DNA of 64,000 bases, from the NCBI GenBank assembly GCA_039984955.1, contig JBDWTN010000006.1, positions 62,001-126,000 on the forward strand, given 5' to 3'. The stretch is from Marinobacter alexandrii. Lineage in GTDB: Bacteria > Bacteroidota > Bacteroidia > Cytophagales > Cyclobacteriaceae. The translations under genes were made by a program, and so were the position numbers. The notes beneath the pieces were generated by a model, which saw nothing but the letters and a program-made list of their open reading frames with translations, made no database searches and had not been told where the DNA came from. Shown piece after piece: positions 45,098 to 55,000 of this stretch. The number at the start of each line of letters is the position of its first letter. Position 1 is the first letter of the stretch.

Positions 45098-46495
45098 CTA
45101 AGCTGCTTTAATTGGCAAACAAACAGTGAATACAGTATGACCAGACTTTGATTTAATATCAATGGTTCCATTGTGCTGAACTTTTACGATTTGTTGGACA
45201 TTTTCCAGTCCAAGGCCCGTTCCTTTACCTATTGGTTTGGTGGTGAAGAAGGGGTCGAAAATTTTATCTCTTATATCGTCAGGAATGCCTGAACCAGTAT
45301 CCGAAATCTTAACCTTTACAAAGTCACCATCTTTAACAGTACTAATGGTTAACACTCTACTTTCCCTTTCTTCCATCGCATCTATAGCATTATCAATGAG
45401 ATTCGTCCAGACTTGATTAATGGCATTTGGCATTACTTCCGGTTGCGGGAGCTGCTCATCAAATTCTTTTTGTACCTCAATTCGATTATCCTTCAGCTTA
45501 TGATTGAGCATGGTTAGCGTATTGCTGATACCAACGTGTAGATCTGTTTCTGTCTTTGCTGGAGCTTGATCCATGTGCGTATAACTTTTTACTGAAAGCA
45601 CAAGGTCATTGATTCGCTGAGAGGCATCCTCTATTTCGCCAACTAATCTTTCAGTTGTCATGACTTGATTGATCCAGCCAAAAACAGCTCCATAATCCCA
45701 TTTAGGAGTAGTCTGCCCAATTACCTCAAGATCTTTAATTTCAAAACCATAGTCTATAAAGTTGTCTGTTAGTTCTTCAGGGTCATCAATCTTTCTTTTC
45801 TCCAACCACTCAATCATCTCATCTTCTTTCTCGCTCCTCTCCATCATTTTGATCTCACGCAGACCTCCATTGATTTTATCGAAAAGCAAATTATTGACAC
45901 GATCAACATCCTCATCCTCCATGTCAATTTTTATGACTGCTTTGAACTTATCAGGTAAAAACTTCAAATGCTTTGACAATTCTTTTGAGCTTCTCACCAC
46001 CGCCGCAGAAGGGTTGTTTAGTTCATGTGCTAAACCTGCCGAAAGCTTTCCGAGTGCCATCATCTTATCATCTTGCTGCTCCAGCTTTGTGAATTGTCTT
46101 ATACGGCTACTCATCGTATGCACAAGAGCTGTGGTCAACTCGTGACATTCCTTTATCATATCACCGAAGAAAGACTGATGCAGACTTACGACACATGATT
46201 CTTTTTTTGCTTCAGCGAAAGCTCTGGCCTTATCGGCTCTGGAGTAAGGAAGCATGCCTGATATGACTGGTGCTTCAAAAGTTCCTACTGTTTGAAACTG
46301 ATTCTTCCTTGGCATTTTGATCGTAAATGATCCATCCAATACGATAAGTAACTTATCGATAGCACTCCCTGGCTCAAACAGGTAATCACCCTTTTTGATT
46401 GTTAAGCAATCGCTTTTATCCATCATCCATTTCAACTGCTCCGCTGGAACATTTTCAAACTCTGGTACTTTCTTTAATAGATCAATTACTTCCAT
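45098..46495 (-). CDS. Cyclic-nucleotide-binding-type histidine kinase
   Basis: A 465-residue soluble kinase. Residues 1-115 are a cNMP-binding-like domain ([20 protein letters not shown]); the phosphate-binding cassette is not typical. The H-box is [14 protein letters not shown] (His157), followed by a long helical insert (about 180-310) and the ATPase domain with [19 protein letters not shown] and GKGTGLGL. No membrane segment. It is the first gene of the operon; the receiver protein starts 3 bases later and is surely its partner. The stimulus is unknown; a nucleotide or a redox cue are both possible. Confidence 0.88.
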   Translation of the reverse strand: MEVIDLLKKVPEFENVPAEQLKWMMDKSDCLTIKKGDYLFEPGSAIDKLLIVLDGSFTIKMPRKNQFQTVGTFEAPVISGMLPYSRADKARAFAEAKKESCVVSLHQSFFGDMIKECHELTTALVHTMSSRIRQFTKLEQQDDKMMALGKLSAGLAHELNNPSAAVVRSSKELSKHLKFLPDKFKAVIKIDMEDEDVDRVNNLLFDKINGGLREIKMMERSEKEDEMIEWLEKRKIDDPEELTDNFIDYGFEIKDLEVIGQTTPKWDYGAVFGWINQVMTTERLVGEIEDASQRINDLVLSVKSYTHMDQAPAKTETDLHVGISNTLTMLNHKLKDNRIEVQKEFDEQLPQPEVMPNAINQVWTNLIDNAIDAMEERESRVLTISTVKDGDFVKVKISDTGSGIPDDIRDKIFDPFFTTKPIGKGTGLGLENVQQIVKVQHNGTIDIKSKSGHTVFTVCLPIKAA

Positions 46496-46637
46496 TCAAA
46501 TCAATTTTACTCTAAAATAGTATGCTTGTCTTATATAGCTAAAAACAGGCAGAATTTACTAAAGCAGAATTTGTCAACATCATCCAATCTGATAATAATT
46601 CGAAAATCATCCACTAATCTTTAAAGATGGTTATTCA

Positions 46638-46670
46638 ATAAATAATTATTGTTTTTAAATAATTATTTAT
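46638..46670. promoter_or_regulatory. 13-base perfect inverted repeat upstream of the DUF2975-HTH pair
   Basis: ATAAATAATTATT at 46638-46650 and AATAATTATTTAT at 46658-46670, with a 7-base spacer, 27 bases before the start at 46697. It is the likely operator of the HTH protein encoded two genes on, which would control its own operon. Both arms are AT-only, but a 13-base perfect match beside a promoter is more than base bias would give. Confidence 0.6.
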
Positions 46671-46696
46671 ATAATTGCAGATATAAATTTTAAAAA

Positions 46697-47236
46697 ATGA
46701 AAAACAATCTCCTTAAATTATCGATTGCTGTCGCCAGGTTTATCCTTGTATTAGATATTTTCCTGGCCGTGCTTCTAGTTTTCTTCATGATTGCCTGGCA
46801 AATAGATGTCAGCATTTTCGATTCTATTAAGATGGTTAATGATTCCAGCGTTTTCAAATTCCAGACAAGTCCGTCTGCTGAGGGCATTCCTTTAAGTGAT
46901 TATGGAAACTTTTATTTCTACTTTACTTGTCTGAAAGCATTAATCATTACTGGAATAATTTATTTGGTACTCAAAATTGCCATACGCATTGTTAGATCGA
47001 TTTCAAGTATTGAAACATTTAGAATTGAGAATGTAAAATCTTTTCGAAAAATGGGAAAGCTCTTTCTTCTTTGGTTTGGCATAGGCTTAGTATCGATTAA
47101 AGAAATAGAAAGTAGTATGCGACTAATCACAGAGCTTAACTTGCAATATGCTATCTGGGCTCTTATTTGTTTCATTCTCGCAGAGATTTTCTCCGAAGGA
47201 AATAAGTTACAGGAGGATCATAAACTAACGATATAA
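46697..47236 (+). CDS. DUF2975 membrane protein
   Basis: A 179-residue protein with four hydrophobic segments (about 10-33, 75-97, 113-130, 146-164), the layout of DUF2975. These proteins occur next to small Cro/CI-type HTH proteins of the YozG type, as here (3-base gap). Their role is not established. A perfect palindrome lies just upstream, which suggests that expression is controlled by the partner. Confidence 0.8.
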   Translation: MKNNLLKLSIAVARFILVLDIFLAVLLVFFMIAWQIDVSIFDSIKMVNDSSVFKFQTSPSAEGIPLSDYGNFYFYFTCLKALIITGIIYLVLKIAIRIVRSISSIETFRIENVKSFRKMGKLFLLWFGIGLVSIKEIESSMRLITELNLQYAIWALICFILAEIFSEGNKLQEDHKLTI

Positions 47237-47239
47237 CCC

Positions 47240-47443
47240 ATGGCTATTATTGTGAATCTTGATGTAGTGATGGCCAAGCGCAAAATACGGTCAAAAGACC
47301 TTGCAAATAGGTTGGGAATTACTGAAGCCAACCTATCAATATTGAAGACGGGAAAAGCAAAGGCCATGCGCTTTACAACGTTAGAGGCGCTGTGCGAGGC
47401 ACTAGATTGTCAACCAGGAGATCTTTTGGAATATCAGAAATAG
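47240..47443 (+). CDS. Cro/CI-type (XRE) HTH regulator, YozG-like
   Basis: A 67-residue protein that is a single helix-turn-helix domain: KIRSKDLANRLGITEANLSILKTGKAKAMRF contains both helices (shown as DLANRLGITEANLSIL), then LEALCEALDCQPGDLLEYQK. It starts 3 bases after the DUF2975 gene, so the two are cotranslated. It probably binds the palindrome at 46638-46670 and represses the pair; DUF2975 may be its membrane signal partner. Confidence 0.9.
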   Translation: MAIIVNLDVVMAKRKIRSKDLANRLGITEANLSILKTGKAKAMRFTTLEALCEALDCQPGDLLEYQK

Positions 47444-47553
47444 GGAATATTAAAGTTTCAATTCAGAATTCGCAGATATAAAAAGAAAATAATTCTGATG
47501 CCTCATTGATGACCAATGGAATTTTGAAAGGTTAGTTCTGTGAAATAACTAAG

Positions 47554-47584
47554 AGGGATCAGGTCACTCTGCAACCCGATCCCT
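47554..47584. terminator. Possible hairpin terminator between convergent genes
   Basis: AGGGATC (47554-47560) and GATCCCT (47578-47584) form a 7-base stem with a 17-base loop between the HTH gene and the convergent secreted-protein gene. The T-runs are weak, so confidence is low. Confidence 0.4.
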
Positions 47585-47604
47585 TAATCTTAATAAACAG
47601 TGTC

Positions 47605-48147
47605 TTACTGGTCCAGGTGAAGAACATGTAAATGCTCATCAACACGTAGTACCAACTTATCTATCTTCTTCAAATACTTAGATATCTCCGTTTCTAAAAC
47701 AAGGATCTTCCCATCGTAAGATTCTACTCCCATACCTCGTTTCAGGTTATCAGCATTTGCTTCAATTTCATTGCGAAACAGGCATGACTTTCGCATTTGA
47801 TCTACGAATCCATGCATGCTATAATCTTCTTCGAGCTGAAGAACATCATTCATGGTTTTCTTCTCTTCTTTTGAATTCCAACTAAAATAGGCTGTTGGAT
47901 CTTCAAGTCTAGCAACTATCAGGGAATCAAATCCATGTATCTCATTCAATAACCTATCAACTGATTTTCGAAAGGCAGGATTCTGACAATACTCATTTAC
48001 TCCACTGTATGTCTTTAGATAAGCAGACTTTGCAAGCCATTCATTTGTAACAACATCGTATTGATCTTCTAGAGGGAGTTCAATTTCAGATTGTGAATAC
48101 CCTGCAATACAGAAAGACAGAAAGAAAATGGAATATAAAATTTTCAT
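47605..48147 (-). CDS. Secreted helical protein of unknown function
   Basis: A 180-residue protein with a signal peptide (1-18, cleavage near GYSQS). The mature part is largely helical and acidic, with two Cys (NEYCQNP, KSCLFRNEIE) that might form a disulfide in the periplasm. No family is recognised. An 8-base inverted repeat (ATAGTATT / AATACTAT, 48146-48179) overlaps its start codon and could affect translation. Confidence 0.6.
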   Translation of the reverse strand: MKILYSIFFLSFCIAGYSQSEIELPLEDQYDVVTNEWLAKSAYLKTYSGVNEYCQNPAFRKSVDRLLNEIHGFDSLIVARLEDPTAYFSWNSKEEKKTMNDVLQLEEDYSMHGFVDQMRKSCLFRNEIEANADNLKRGMGVESYDGKILVLETEISKYLKKIDKLVLRVDEHLHVLHLDQ

Positions 48148-48270
48148 AGTATTAATATCTTTTTAAATAGCAATACTATCATTAACGATTACATTACTTA
48201 TATGTTTCATTTTTTGCTCATCTCTATTAGAAATCTATCTTTTTAAAAAGAAATCTCGTATGAACTAGGA

Positions 48271-48894
48271 ATGAAAGAGTTTATCGTCTCCACCATATTC
48301 AGTTTTATATTATATGGATGTCATTCTCAAACCAATAATCAAAAAATAGTAGGAGGACCATGTGAGGGGTGTGAAGCGCTTCTAGAGTATGAAGAAGAAT
48401 CATTAAATTCAACCGATACTTTACCTGGTTTTCAACCGAATGGCCCAAAGGTTCATCTGTATGGCACAGTGTTTCATAACAATGGAAAAACTCCTGCCAA
48501 AGACGTGATTGTCTATATCTATCATACCAATAGGGAAGGCATTTATGAGACTACAGGAAAAGAAAAAGGCTGGGGTAAAAGACATGGATTTATACGAGGA
48601 TGGATAAAAACCGGAGAGAATGGCCGATACGATTTCTATACTTTCAAGCCTGCTTCATATCCTAACACGACCATCTCCCAACATATTCATATGACAGTGA
48701 AAGAATCAGATACAAATCCTTATTACATTGATAATGTAATCTTTACTGACGATCCACTCTTGACACGATCAGAAATTGAAAATCAAAAAAATCGTGGTGG
48801 GTCAGGAGTTACAACTCCAAAAAAAGAATCAGAGAGTGCTCTCGTGAAGGTAAAGAGGGATATCATACTGGGGAAAAATATACCTGACTATTAA
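48271..48894 (+). CDS. Intradiol-dioxygenase-like lipoprotein
   Basis: A 207-residue protein with lipobox YGC (Cys17), so it should be membrane-anchored and face outward. The mature part has the intradiol (protocatechuate 3,4-dioxygenase-type) core: VHLYGTVFHNNGKTPAKDVIVYIYHTN, then RGWIKTGENGRYDFYTF and the two-His motif ISQHIHMTV. The ligands Tyr and His for iron are plausible. The standard enzyme is cytoplasmic and cleaves catechols; an exported lipoprotein of this fold has an unknown role in Bacteroidota. No aromatic catabolism genes are nearby. Confidence 0.75.
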   Translation: MKEFIVSTIFSFILYGCHSQTNNQKIVGGPCEGCEALLEYEEESLNSTDTLPGFQPNGPKVHLYGTVFHNNGKTPAKDVIVYIYHTNREGIYETTGKEKGWGKRHGFIRGWIKTGENGRYDFYTFKPASYPNTTISQHIHMTVKESDTNPYYIDNVIFTDDPLLTRSEIENQKNRGGSGVTTPKKESESALVKVKRDIILGKNIPDY

Positions 48895-48948
48895 GTATTA
48901 AAACCAATGTGAGTCTGGCGAGTTAAGATAGTAGTAACACATTTTCTT

Positions 48949-49482
48949 ATGTTTTTATCCCTATACTTTCTTTTAATGATAAACTTATCCAACTCGATAA
49001 TCCTCTTTGATTTTGATGAAAAGTCAAAAATTTCTAGCTGGCAAATTGTCGACGATGTGGTGATGGGAGGCCGATCAAATGGGAATTTCTCATTGAGTGA
49101 AGAGGGTCATGGAGTTTTTTCTGGGGAGGTCTCTCTTGAAAATAATGGTGGGTTTTCGTCAGTAAGATATCGTTTGGATTTAGAAAAGGTATCACCAGAC
49201 GGAGTGATAAAGATTTATCTAAAAGGTGATGAAAAAGACTATCAATTTCGAGTCAAAAATGATACTCGAGCATACTACTCGTACATATTTCCCTTTCAAA
49301 CTTCTGGTGAATGGGAGGTTATTAAAATTCCACTCAAAGAGATGTATCCCTCCTTTCGAGGAAGAAAATTAAGTGGGTCAAACTTTACTCATAATTCTAT
49401 TCAGGAAATCACTTTCCTTATCGGAAATAAAAAACCTCAGAGCTTTGAGTTGCTCTTGGATAGAATTGAGATTGTGAATTAG
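48949..49482 (+). CDS. CIA30 family protein
   Basis: A 177-residue protein, beta-sandwich type, with ILFDFDEKSKISSWQIVDDVVMGGRS near the N-terminus (here LFDFDEKS and VDDVVMGGRSNG) and NGGFSSVRYRLDLE, hallmarks of the complex I intermediate-associated protein 30 family (a galactose-binding-like fold). In bacteria its role is not known. The N-terminal hydrophobic stretch (MFLSLYFLLMINLS) could be a signal sequence. Its 3' end is duplicated at 51615-51683. It converges with the serine hydrolase gene (4-base overlap). Confidence 0.8.
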   Translation: MFLSLYFLLMINLSNSIILFDFDEKSKISSWQIVDDVVMGGRSNGNFSLSEEGHGVFSGEVSLENNGGFSSVRYRLDLEKVSPDGVIKIYLKGDEKDYQFRVKNDTRAYYSYIFPFQTSGEWEVIKIPLKEMYPSFRGRKLSGSNFTHNSIQEITFLIGNKKPQSFELLLDRIEIVN

Positions 49483-51524
49483 TGATTATAAATTATTTCA
49501 CCTAGTCTTTGTATTTCATCTGAAAAGCCATCATCAGCTTCAGATATTATTGGTGAATTAGCTAAGAGTGTAATGACAAGATTATGCTCAGGGTAAATGA
49601 CAACAAAGGAACCTGATGAAGGGAGCTCTCCAGCATGATACCAGGCTTTGGTATCATTAGAATCTTTTCCAAGATACCAACCAAGTCCATATCCAGTGGG
49701 CTCATCTTTAGATGTGTATTGTGTGTTAAAGGTTTGATCGAGAGAAGATTCGTCAAGCAGTTTACCATTCAATAGCATTGATCCAAACTTGACCAAATCC
49801 TCTGAAGTTGATACCAATCCTCCAGATGGATATATATAACTCAAATCATATGGCGAAGCTTCTTCTCCTGTCAGAAAGTAAAACTTGCTTTTATCATTCA
49901 TTGTGCTATCTGCAATGTCACCATACGTAAAACTCATCTTCAGAGGCCTCCAAATTTCATTACTCATATAATCAAGGTATGATTGGTCAGAAGCACTTTC
50001 TATTATGGCTCCTAAAAGGGTGTAGCCAAAAGATGAGTAGACGAATTGAGTCCCAGGTTCTGCTACTAAACTATCATTGCTAAATATAGAAATGGCTTCA
50101 TTCGAGCTGTTATAATGCTCTTGAATAAATAATTCATCTTTCCAGCTTACCCCATAGTAATCCCTGATACCTCCCAGGTGGCTTAAAAGCTGTCGGACTT
50201 TTATTGGATATTTCTTTTGAGGAAATGTTGGGACATATTCCCTCACTGATTCATCCAAATCAACCTTGCCTTCTGAAACGAGTTTCATGATACCGGCAGA
50301 GGTCAATGTCTTTGATACACTTGCAATCCTAAATTGAGTAGTAGGGTTGGCTTTTACCTTATTCAATTGATCGGAATAGCCAAATGCATTAGAATACATC
50401 AGGCTATCATTCTTCATCACAGCTAGTTGCAAACCAGGAATATTCTGTTCCTCTCGAAATGATTCAGCCCATTGGGTAATTGAATCCGTAATTGATAACT
50501 CTCTAGTCTTTCTCTCTATCGAGTTCGGCTCTAACGGATAATTAGCGATTTTTATTTTAGCGGATAATGTATGAGCTAGCCGGTCCCATTCACCAAAACT
50601 GTGATTTCTGGAATAACACAAAAAACTGTTCAAATCCTTTGTTGAACTAGTTATTCCAAAAAAGGTCCCTGCCAAAGCCCTTGGTAATACATTAGTCATT
50701 ATCACTTCACCATCAACTATGGTAGTGTCGTATCGAATGTTTTCCGGGTATGCATTAAAATACTCTTCATAGACATCATGTATATATTTTCTATCCTCCT
50801 TATTCAATATCCACTCAAACATTAAGTAAAAAGCATCATTTTCTATTTGATGGACTTTCTCTAACGGAAATTTCAACCATCCCTTTTTTATGGAAGATTG
50901 AATCACCACCTGTTCAAAGAGAATATCATCGCCAGGTTTTAATCCATTTGTGCTATCCACTGCCATCAGTCGCATGCGCACTTTAAAGGACGGCATTTTG
51001 TTCCTAGCTATATATAGGGAAGCCTCCTGTATATAAGTAAGATCAGGATATTGATGCTTATCAATCAATAGAGCGGCAGCAGCACCTGCATAAAGTGTAT
51101 CTCCTTTAGTTAATCCATTTAGTAACAAACTCTTTCCGTTTCCAAACACCTCTTTCTGCTTTTCAAATTTTTCAGAAGTCACAACAACTTCTTCTAGTTT
51201 TCCTACCAATTCCTTAAGTAAGATTTTCAGTGGTTTTGATAAATCAATATCATTTACTGTAATTGACTTCTGTTCGTACCCTATAGACGAAAATATGATA
51301 TTTTGATCTGTATATTTTGCTAATATTCTGATTGAAAAGGACCCATCTTCATTGGATAGTGTACCAATCTCAGTGTTGAGTATTCCAATGTTAGCATAAG
51401 GAATTGGGGCACTGGTTTGAGCATTAAGAATAAAGCCTTCAACTGAAAACTCTTTGTGCTTTTGTGCTTGAGTCTCTAGACTGATAAAAATTATTAGAAC
51501 CAGAATCTTTGTGAAAAATCTCAT
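49479..51524 (-). CDS. Serine hydrolase (beta-lactamase fold) with N-terminal regulatory-like domain
   Basis: About 681 residues from ATG 51524 (the longer frame to 51569 lacks a signal peptide). A signal peptide (cleavage near TQAQK) leads into a carboxypeptidase regulatory-like domain (SVEGFILNAQTSAPIPYANIGI, about 25-105), a middle domain of unknown type, and a C-terminal penicillin-binding/beta-lactamase class C-like domain with SVSK (Ser402, Lys405), YSSFGYTLLG and WYHAGELP. It should act in the periplasm on peptides or esters. The fusion of the two domains is common in Bacteroidota. Confidence 0.82.
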   Translation of the reverse strand: MRFFTKILVLIIFISLETQAQKHKEFSVEGFILNAQTSAPIPYANIGILNTEIGTLSNEDGSFSIRILAKYTDQNIIFSSIGYEQKSITVNDIDLSKPLKILLKELVGKLEEVVVTSEKFEKQKEVFGNGKSLLLNGLTKGDTLYAGAAAALLIDKHQYPDLTYIQEASLYIARNKMPSFKVRMRLMAVDSTNGLKPGDDILFEQVVIQSSIKKGWLKFPLEKVHQIENDAFYLMFEWILNKEDRKYIHDVYEEYFNAYPENIRYDTTIVDGEVIMTNVLPRALAGTFFGITSSTKDLNSFLCYSRNHSFGEWDRLAHTLSAKIKIANYPLEPNSIERKTRELSITDSITQWAESFREEQNIPGLQLAVMKNDSLMYSNAFGYSDQLNKVKANPTTQFRIASVSKTLTSAGIMKLVSEGKVDLDESVREYVPTFPQKKYPIKVRQLLSHLGGIRDYYGVSWKDELFIQEHYNSSNEAISIFSNDSLVAEPGTQFVYSSFGYTLLGAIIESASDQSYLDYMSNEIWRPLKMSFTYGDIADSTMNDKSKFYFLTGEEASPYDLSYIYPSGGLVSTSEDLVKFGSMLLNGKLLDESSLDQTFNTQYTSKDEPTGYGLGWYLGKDSNDTKAWYHAGELPSSGSFVVIYPEHNLVITLLANSPIISEADDGFSDEIQRLGEIIYNH

Positions 51525-51614
51525 ATAAGTCTCAATGATATTACTTACACAAAGGTTGCCTTCGGTCACTTCATCCCTATCACAAAATCAGTTAAACAAC
51601 ATTAAAAGATGTGA

Positions 51615-51683
51615 AGAAAAAAGCCTCAGAACTTTGAGTTGTTTTTAGATAAAATTGAAATGATTTATAATAGTTTAGAATAA
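51615..51683 (+). pseudogene. Remnant of a duplicated CIA30 gene 3' end
   Basis: An in-frame fragment encoding KPQNFELFLDKIEMIYN before a stop matches the end of the CIA30 protein at 49482 (KPQSFELLLDRIEIVN). DNA identity is about 31 of 37 bases over the best part. The frame is closed upstream by a TGA at 51612, so it is not a gene. It marks a past duplication around the serine hydrolase gene. Confidence 0.7.
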
Positions 51684-51690
51684 ACCGAAA

Positions 51691-51894
51691 ATGAGTACGA
51701 AGAAAGTGATAATTACTGTTTTGGTATGGGGGTTAATCACAGGCAGTATTCATACCGCCTTTATGAGGCTAATATTAGACAAGAACTTCAGCTCCACCTC
51801 TATTTGGGTCATCTGTTTAATATGGATGATCGCAGGACTTTTATTTGGATTTACCATGAAGTGGTGGATCAATAAAAGAAAAAAAGTTAATTAG
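51691..51894 (+). CDS. Small two-helix membrane protein
   Basis: A 67-residue protein with two hydrophobic segments (VIITVLVWGLITGSIHTAF and IWVICLIWMIAGLLFGF), a short polar loop and a basic C-terminus. It starts 8 bases after the CIA30 remnant, which hints that it originally followed a CIA30 gene. No family recognised. Confidence 0.6.
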   Translation: MSTKKVIITVLVWGLITGSIHTAFMRLILDKNFSSTSIWVICLIWMIAGLLFGFTMKWWINKRKKVN

Positions 51895-52026
51895 TCGTTT
51901 GATTTATTCACTAATCTCGCAAACACATGTGACCAGATGTAATCAAAGAGCTTCATCTGCAAGATCGAGATGATGACCATGAAAATGAGAGAATCTACAA
52001 ATTCCTAATGGCTTGATATTATATGT

Positions 52027-55000
52027 TCAACCTATCTCAATCACCAAATCATCCTGTGCTACAAGTTCTCCTTCTTTTAGGTATATTTTCTTCACGACTC
52101 CATCCTGAGTTGAAGAAACAGATGTTTCCATCTTCATGGCTTCAATAACAAACAATACATTATCCTTCGATATTTTGTCGCCTTCTTTGACTTTGATCTC
52201 TCCTATCTTTCCTTGCAGCGGTGAACCTATCTCATTATCCGCTTCTGCTTTTCTATTGGAGACATGCTGAACTGCTACTTTCTTGTCTCTTATTGCAATT
52301 CTTCTAATCTGGCCATTCAGGCGAAAAGCCACTAATCGCATACCATGTTCATCCGGGTCAATGATACCTACCAATTCGATAATAATGTTTTTTCCTCGTC
52401 CTATCTCTACCATGATCTCTTCTCCTACTTTCATTCCGTAGAAGAATGCAGGTGTTGGAAGATGGGTGACCTCATCGTATTCCTGGATGTGTTCGTAGTA
52501 TTCCTTGAACACTTTTGGGTAGAGTTTGAACGACAAAAACTCCTCAAAATCCATTTCTGGATATTCTTTTTGGAAGGCTGCAAATTCCTTATCAAAATCA
52601 ACCGACTCCATGTTATCATTGGCCCTTCCATTCATGGGCTTCTGGTTCTTCAAGATGAGATTGCTAATATTTTCTGGAAAGCCGCCATGCGGTTGACCCA
52701 GATCTCCTTTAAAGAATCCAATGACAGATTCTGGAAAAGAAAGTGACCCTCCTTTTTCCATCACATCTTCAGCAGATAGATCATTGGCTGTCATGAACAT
52801 AGCCATATCCCCTACTACTTTCGAGGAAGGTGTCACCTTCACAATATCCCCGAACAACTCATTTACCGCTGCATAGTTTTTCTTAATCGTTTCAAACTTA
52901 TGCTCTAGTCCCAGAGCAATGGCTTGTGGCCGTAGGTTCGAATACTGACCTCCCGGAATTTCGTGATCATACACTTCTGCTGTCCCTGCTTTCAGTCCTG
53001 ACTCAAATGGATAATAAAATTCTCTGACGTCTTCAAAGTAAGTTGAGTGCGCATTCAACGAGTCCATATTCATTTTCCTACCTCGCTCATGATACTCAAG
53101 TGAAGCAACCAATGAATTGAAATTTGGTTGAGAAGTAAGCCCAGACATAGACGCCAATGAAACATCCACAATATCAACCCCTGACTCGATTGCCTTCAAA
53201 TACATCGCAGATTGAATAGATGATGTATCATGCGTATGTAGGTGAATAGGCATATCTACTACTTTCTTCAATTCACTCACAAGTATCTCAGCACTATAAG
53301 GCTTCAACAATCCAGCCATATCTTTGATTGCCAACATATGAGCACCTTCATCTTCAAGCTGACGTGCCATGTCTAGATAATACTGCAAGGTGTATTTTTT
53401 CTGATCGTCATCCTGAAGTTCTCCAGTATAGCAAATGCATGCTTCCGCCAATGATTCTGTTCGTTCGCGAACGGACTTGATGCTTACCTTCATGTTCTCG
53501 ATCCAGTTTAGTGAATCAAAAATTCGGAAGATGTCCATCCCGTTCTCAGCGGACTTTTCAATAAATTTTTCAATGAGATTGTCTGGGTAGGCTGTATACC
53601 CCACACCATTGGACCCTCTCAATAGCATTTGAAATAAGATATTCGGAATAGCTTCTCGCATCAATTGCAATCGCTTCCATGGGCTTTCTTTCAGAAAACG
53701 CATGGATACATCAAAAGTCGCTCCTCCCCACATTTCTAGAGAAAAAATTTCTGGGTTTTCAGCAGCATAACTGCGAGCTACCTTCATCATATCCTCCGTT
53801 CTGAATCGGGTAGCTAAGAGTGATTGATGTGCGTCTCTGAATGTGGTATCCGTAAAGTAAATCTTCGGATCTTTCTTGATTGAATCTATAAAACCTTCTC
53901 TTCCCAATTTCTTCAATAGATCTCTTGATCCCTCAGGAATTAGAGCCCTCTTCTCAAGCGCAGGTGGCTGAGGCAATCTGAATGTTTTTGTTGGGTCGAA
54001 TGATTTAACATCTGGGTTTCCATTAACTGAAACTTCGCCGATGTATTTTAAGGTTTTAGTTCCCCTATCAAAGCTCTTTTTGATTTCAAACAATTCAGGG
54101 TGACTATCAATGAAGTTTACAGTGGCTCTTCCTTCAAAGAAATCTTTTGTATAGATCACATTTTCAAGGAAACCTATGTTTGTCTTTACTCCTCTCACTC
54201 TGAACTCTCTCAAAGCTCGGTGTAGGCGCTGGGCACTTCCTTTCAATGTGCGGCCTTTTGCGGTAACCTTCACCAACAATGAATCAAAAAACGGAGAGAT
54301 TTTCACCCCTTGATAGACATTTCCCGCATCCAATCGAATCCCAAATCCGCCGGCACTACGATACGCAATCACGGTACCATAGTCTGGTTTAAACCCATTG
54401 GTCGGATCCTCAGTTGTCACCCTACATTGAATGGCAAATCCCTTGGTAGAGATATCTTCCTGAGATCGTATGAATATTTGTGGGTGTGAAAGTTCACAAC
54501 CTGAAGCAATCAATAACTGAGAACGTACAATATCAATCCCTGTAATCTCCTCAGTGATGGTGTGCTCCACCTGTACCCTAGGGTTAACCTCAATGAAATA
54601 AATATTTTCATCAGGATCTACTAGAAACTCTACCGTTCCTGCATTGTTATAGTTGACCTGCCCTGCGATTTTCAAGGCATATTCATATAGTTTATATCGA
54701 GTCTCATCTTTTAATCCATAACTGGGTGCTATTTCTACTACCTTTTGAAATCGCCTCTGCACAGAACAATCTCGTTCGTACAGGTGAACCATATTACCCG
54801 AATTATCTGCAAGTATCTGTACCTCTATATGCTTTGGATTCTCTACATATTTTTCCAGAAAAATGGTGTCATCACCAAAAGCCTTTCCAGCCTCAGATCT
54901 AGCTTCATTGAAGGATTTCACCAACTGTTTTTCATCGCTAACCACTCGCATCCCACGTCCGCCACCACCAGCTGCTGCTTTTATAATCACAGGATAACCT

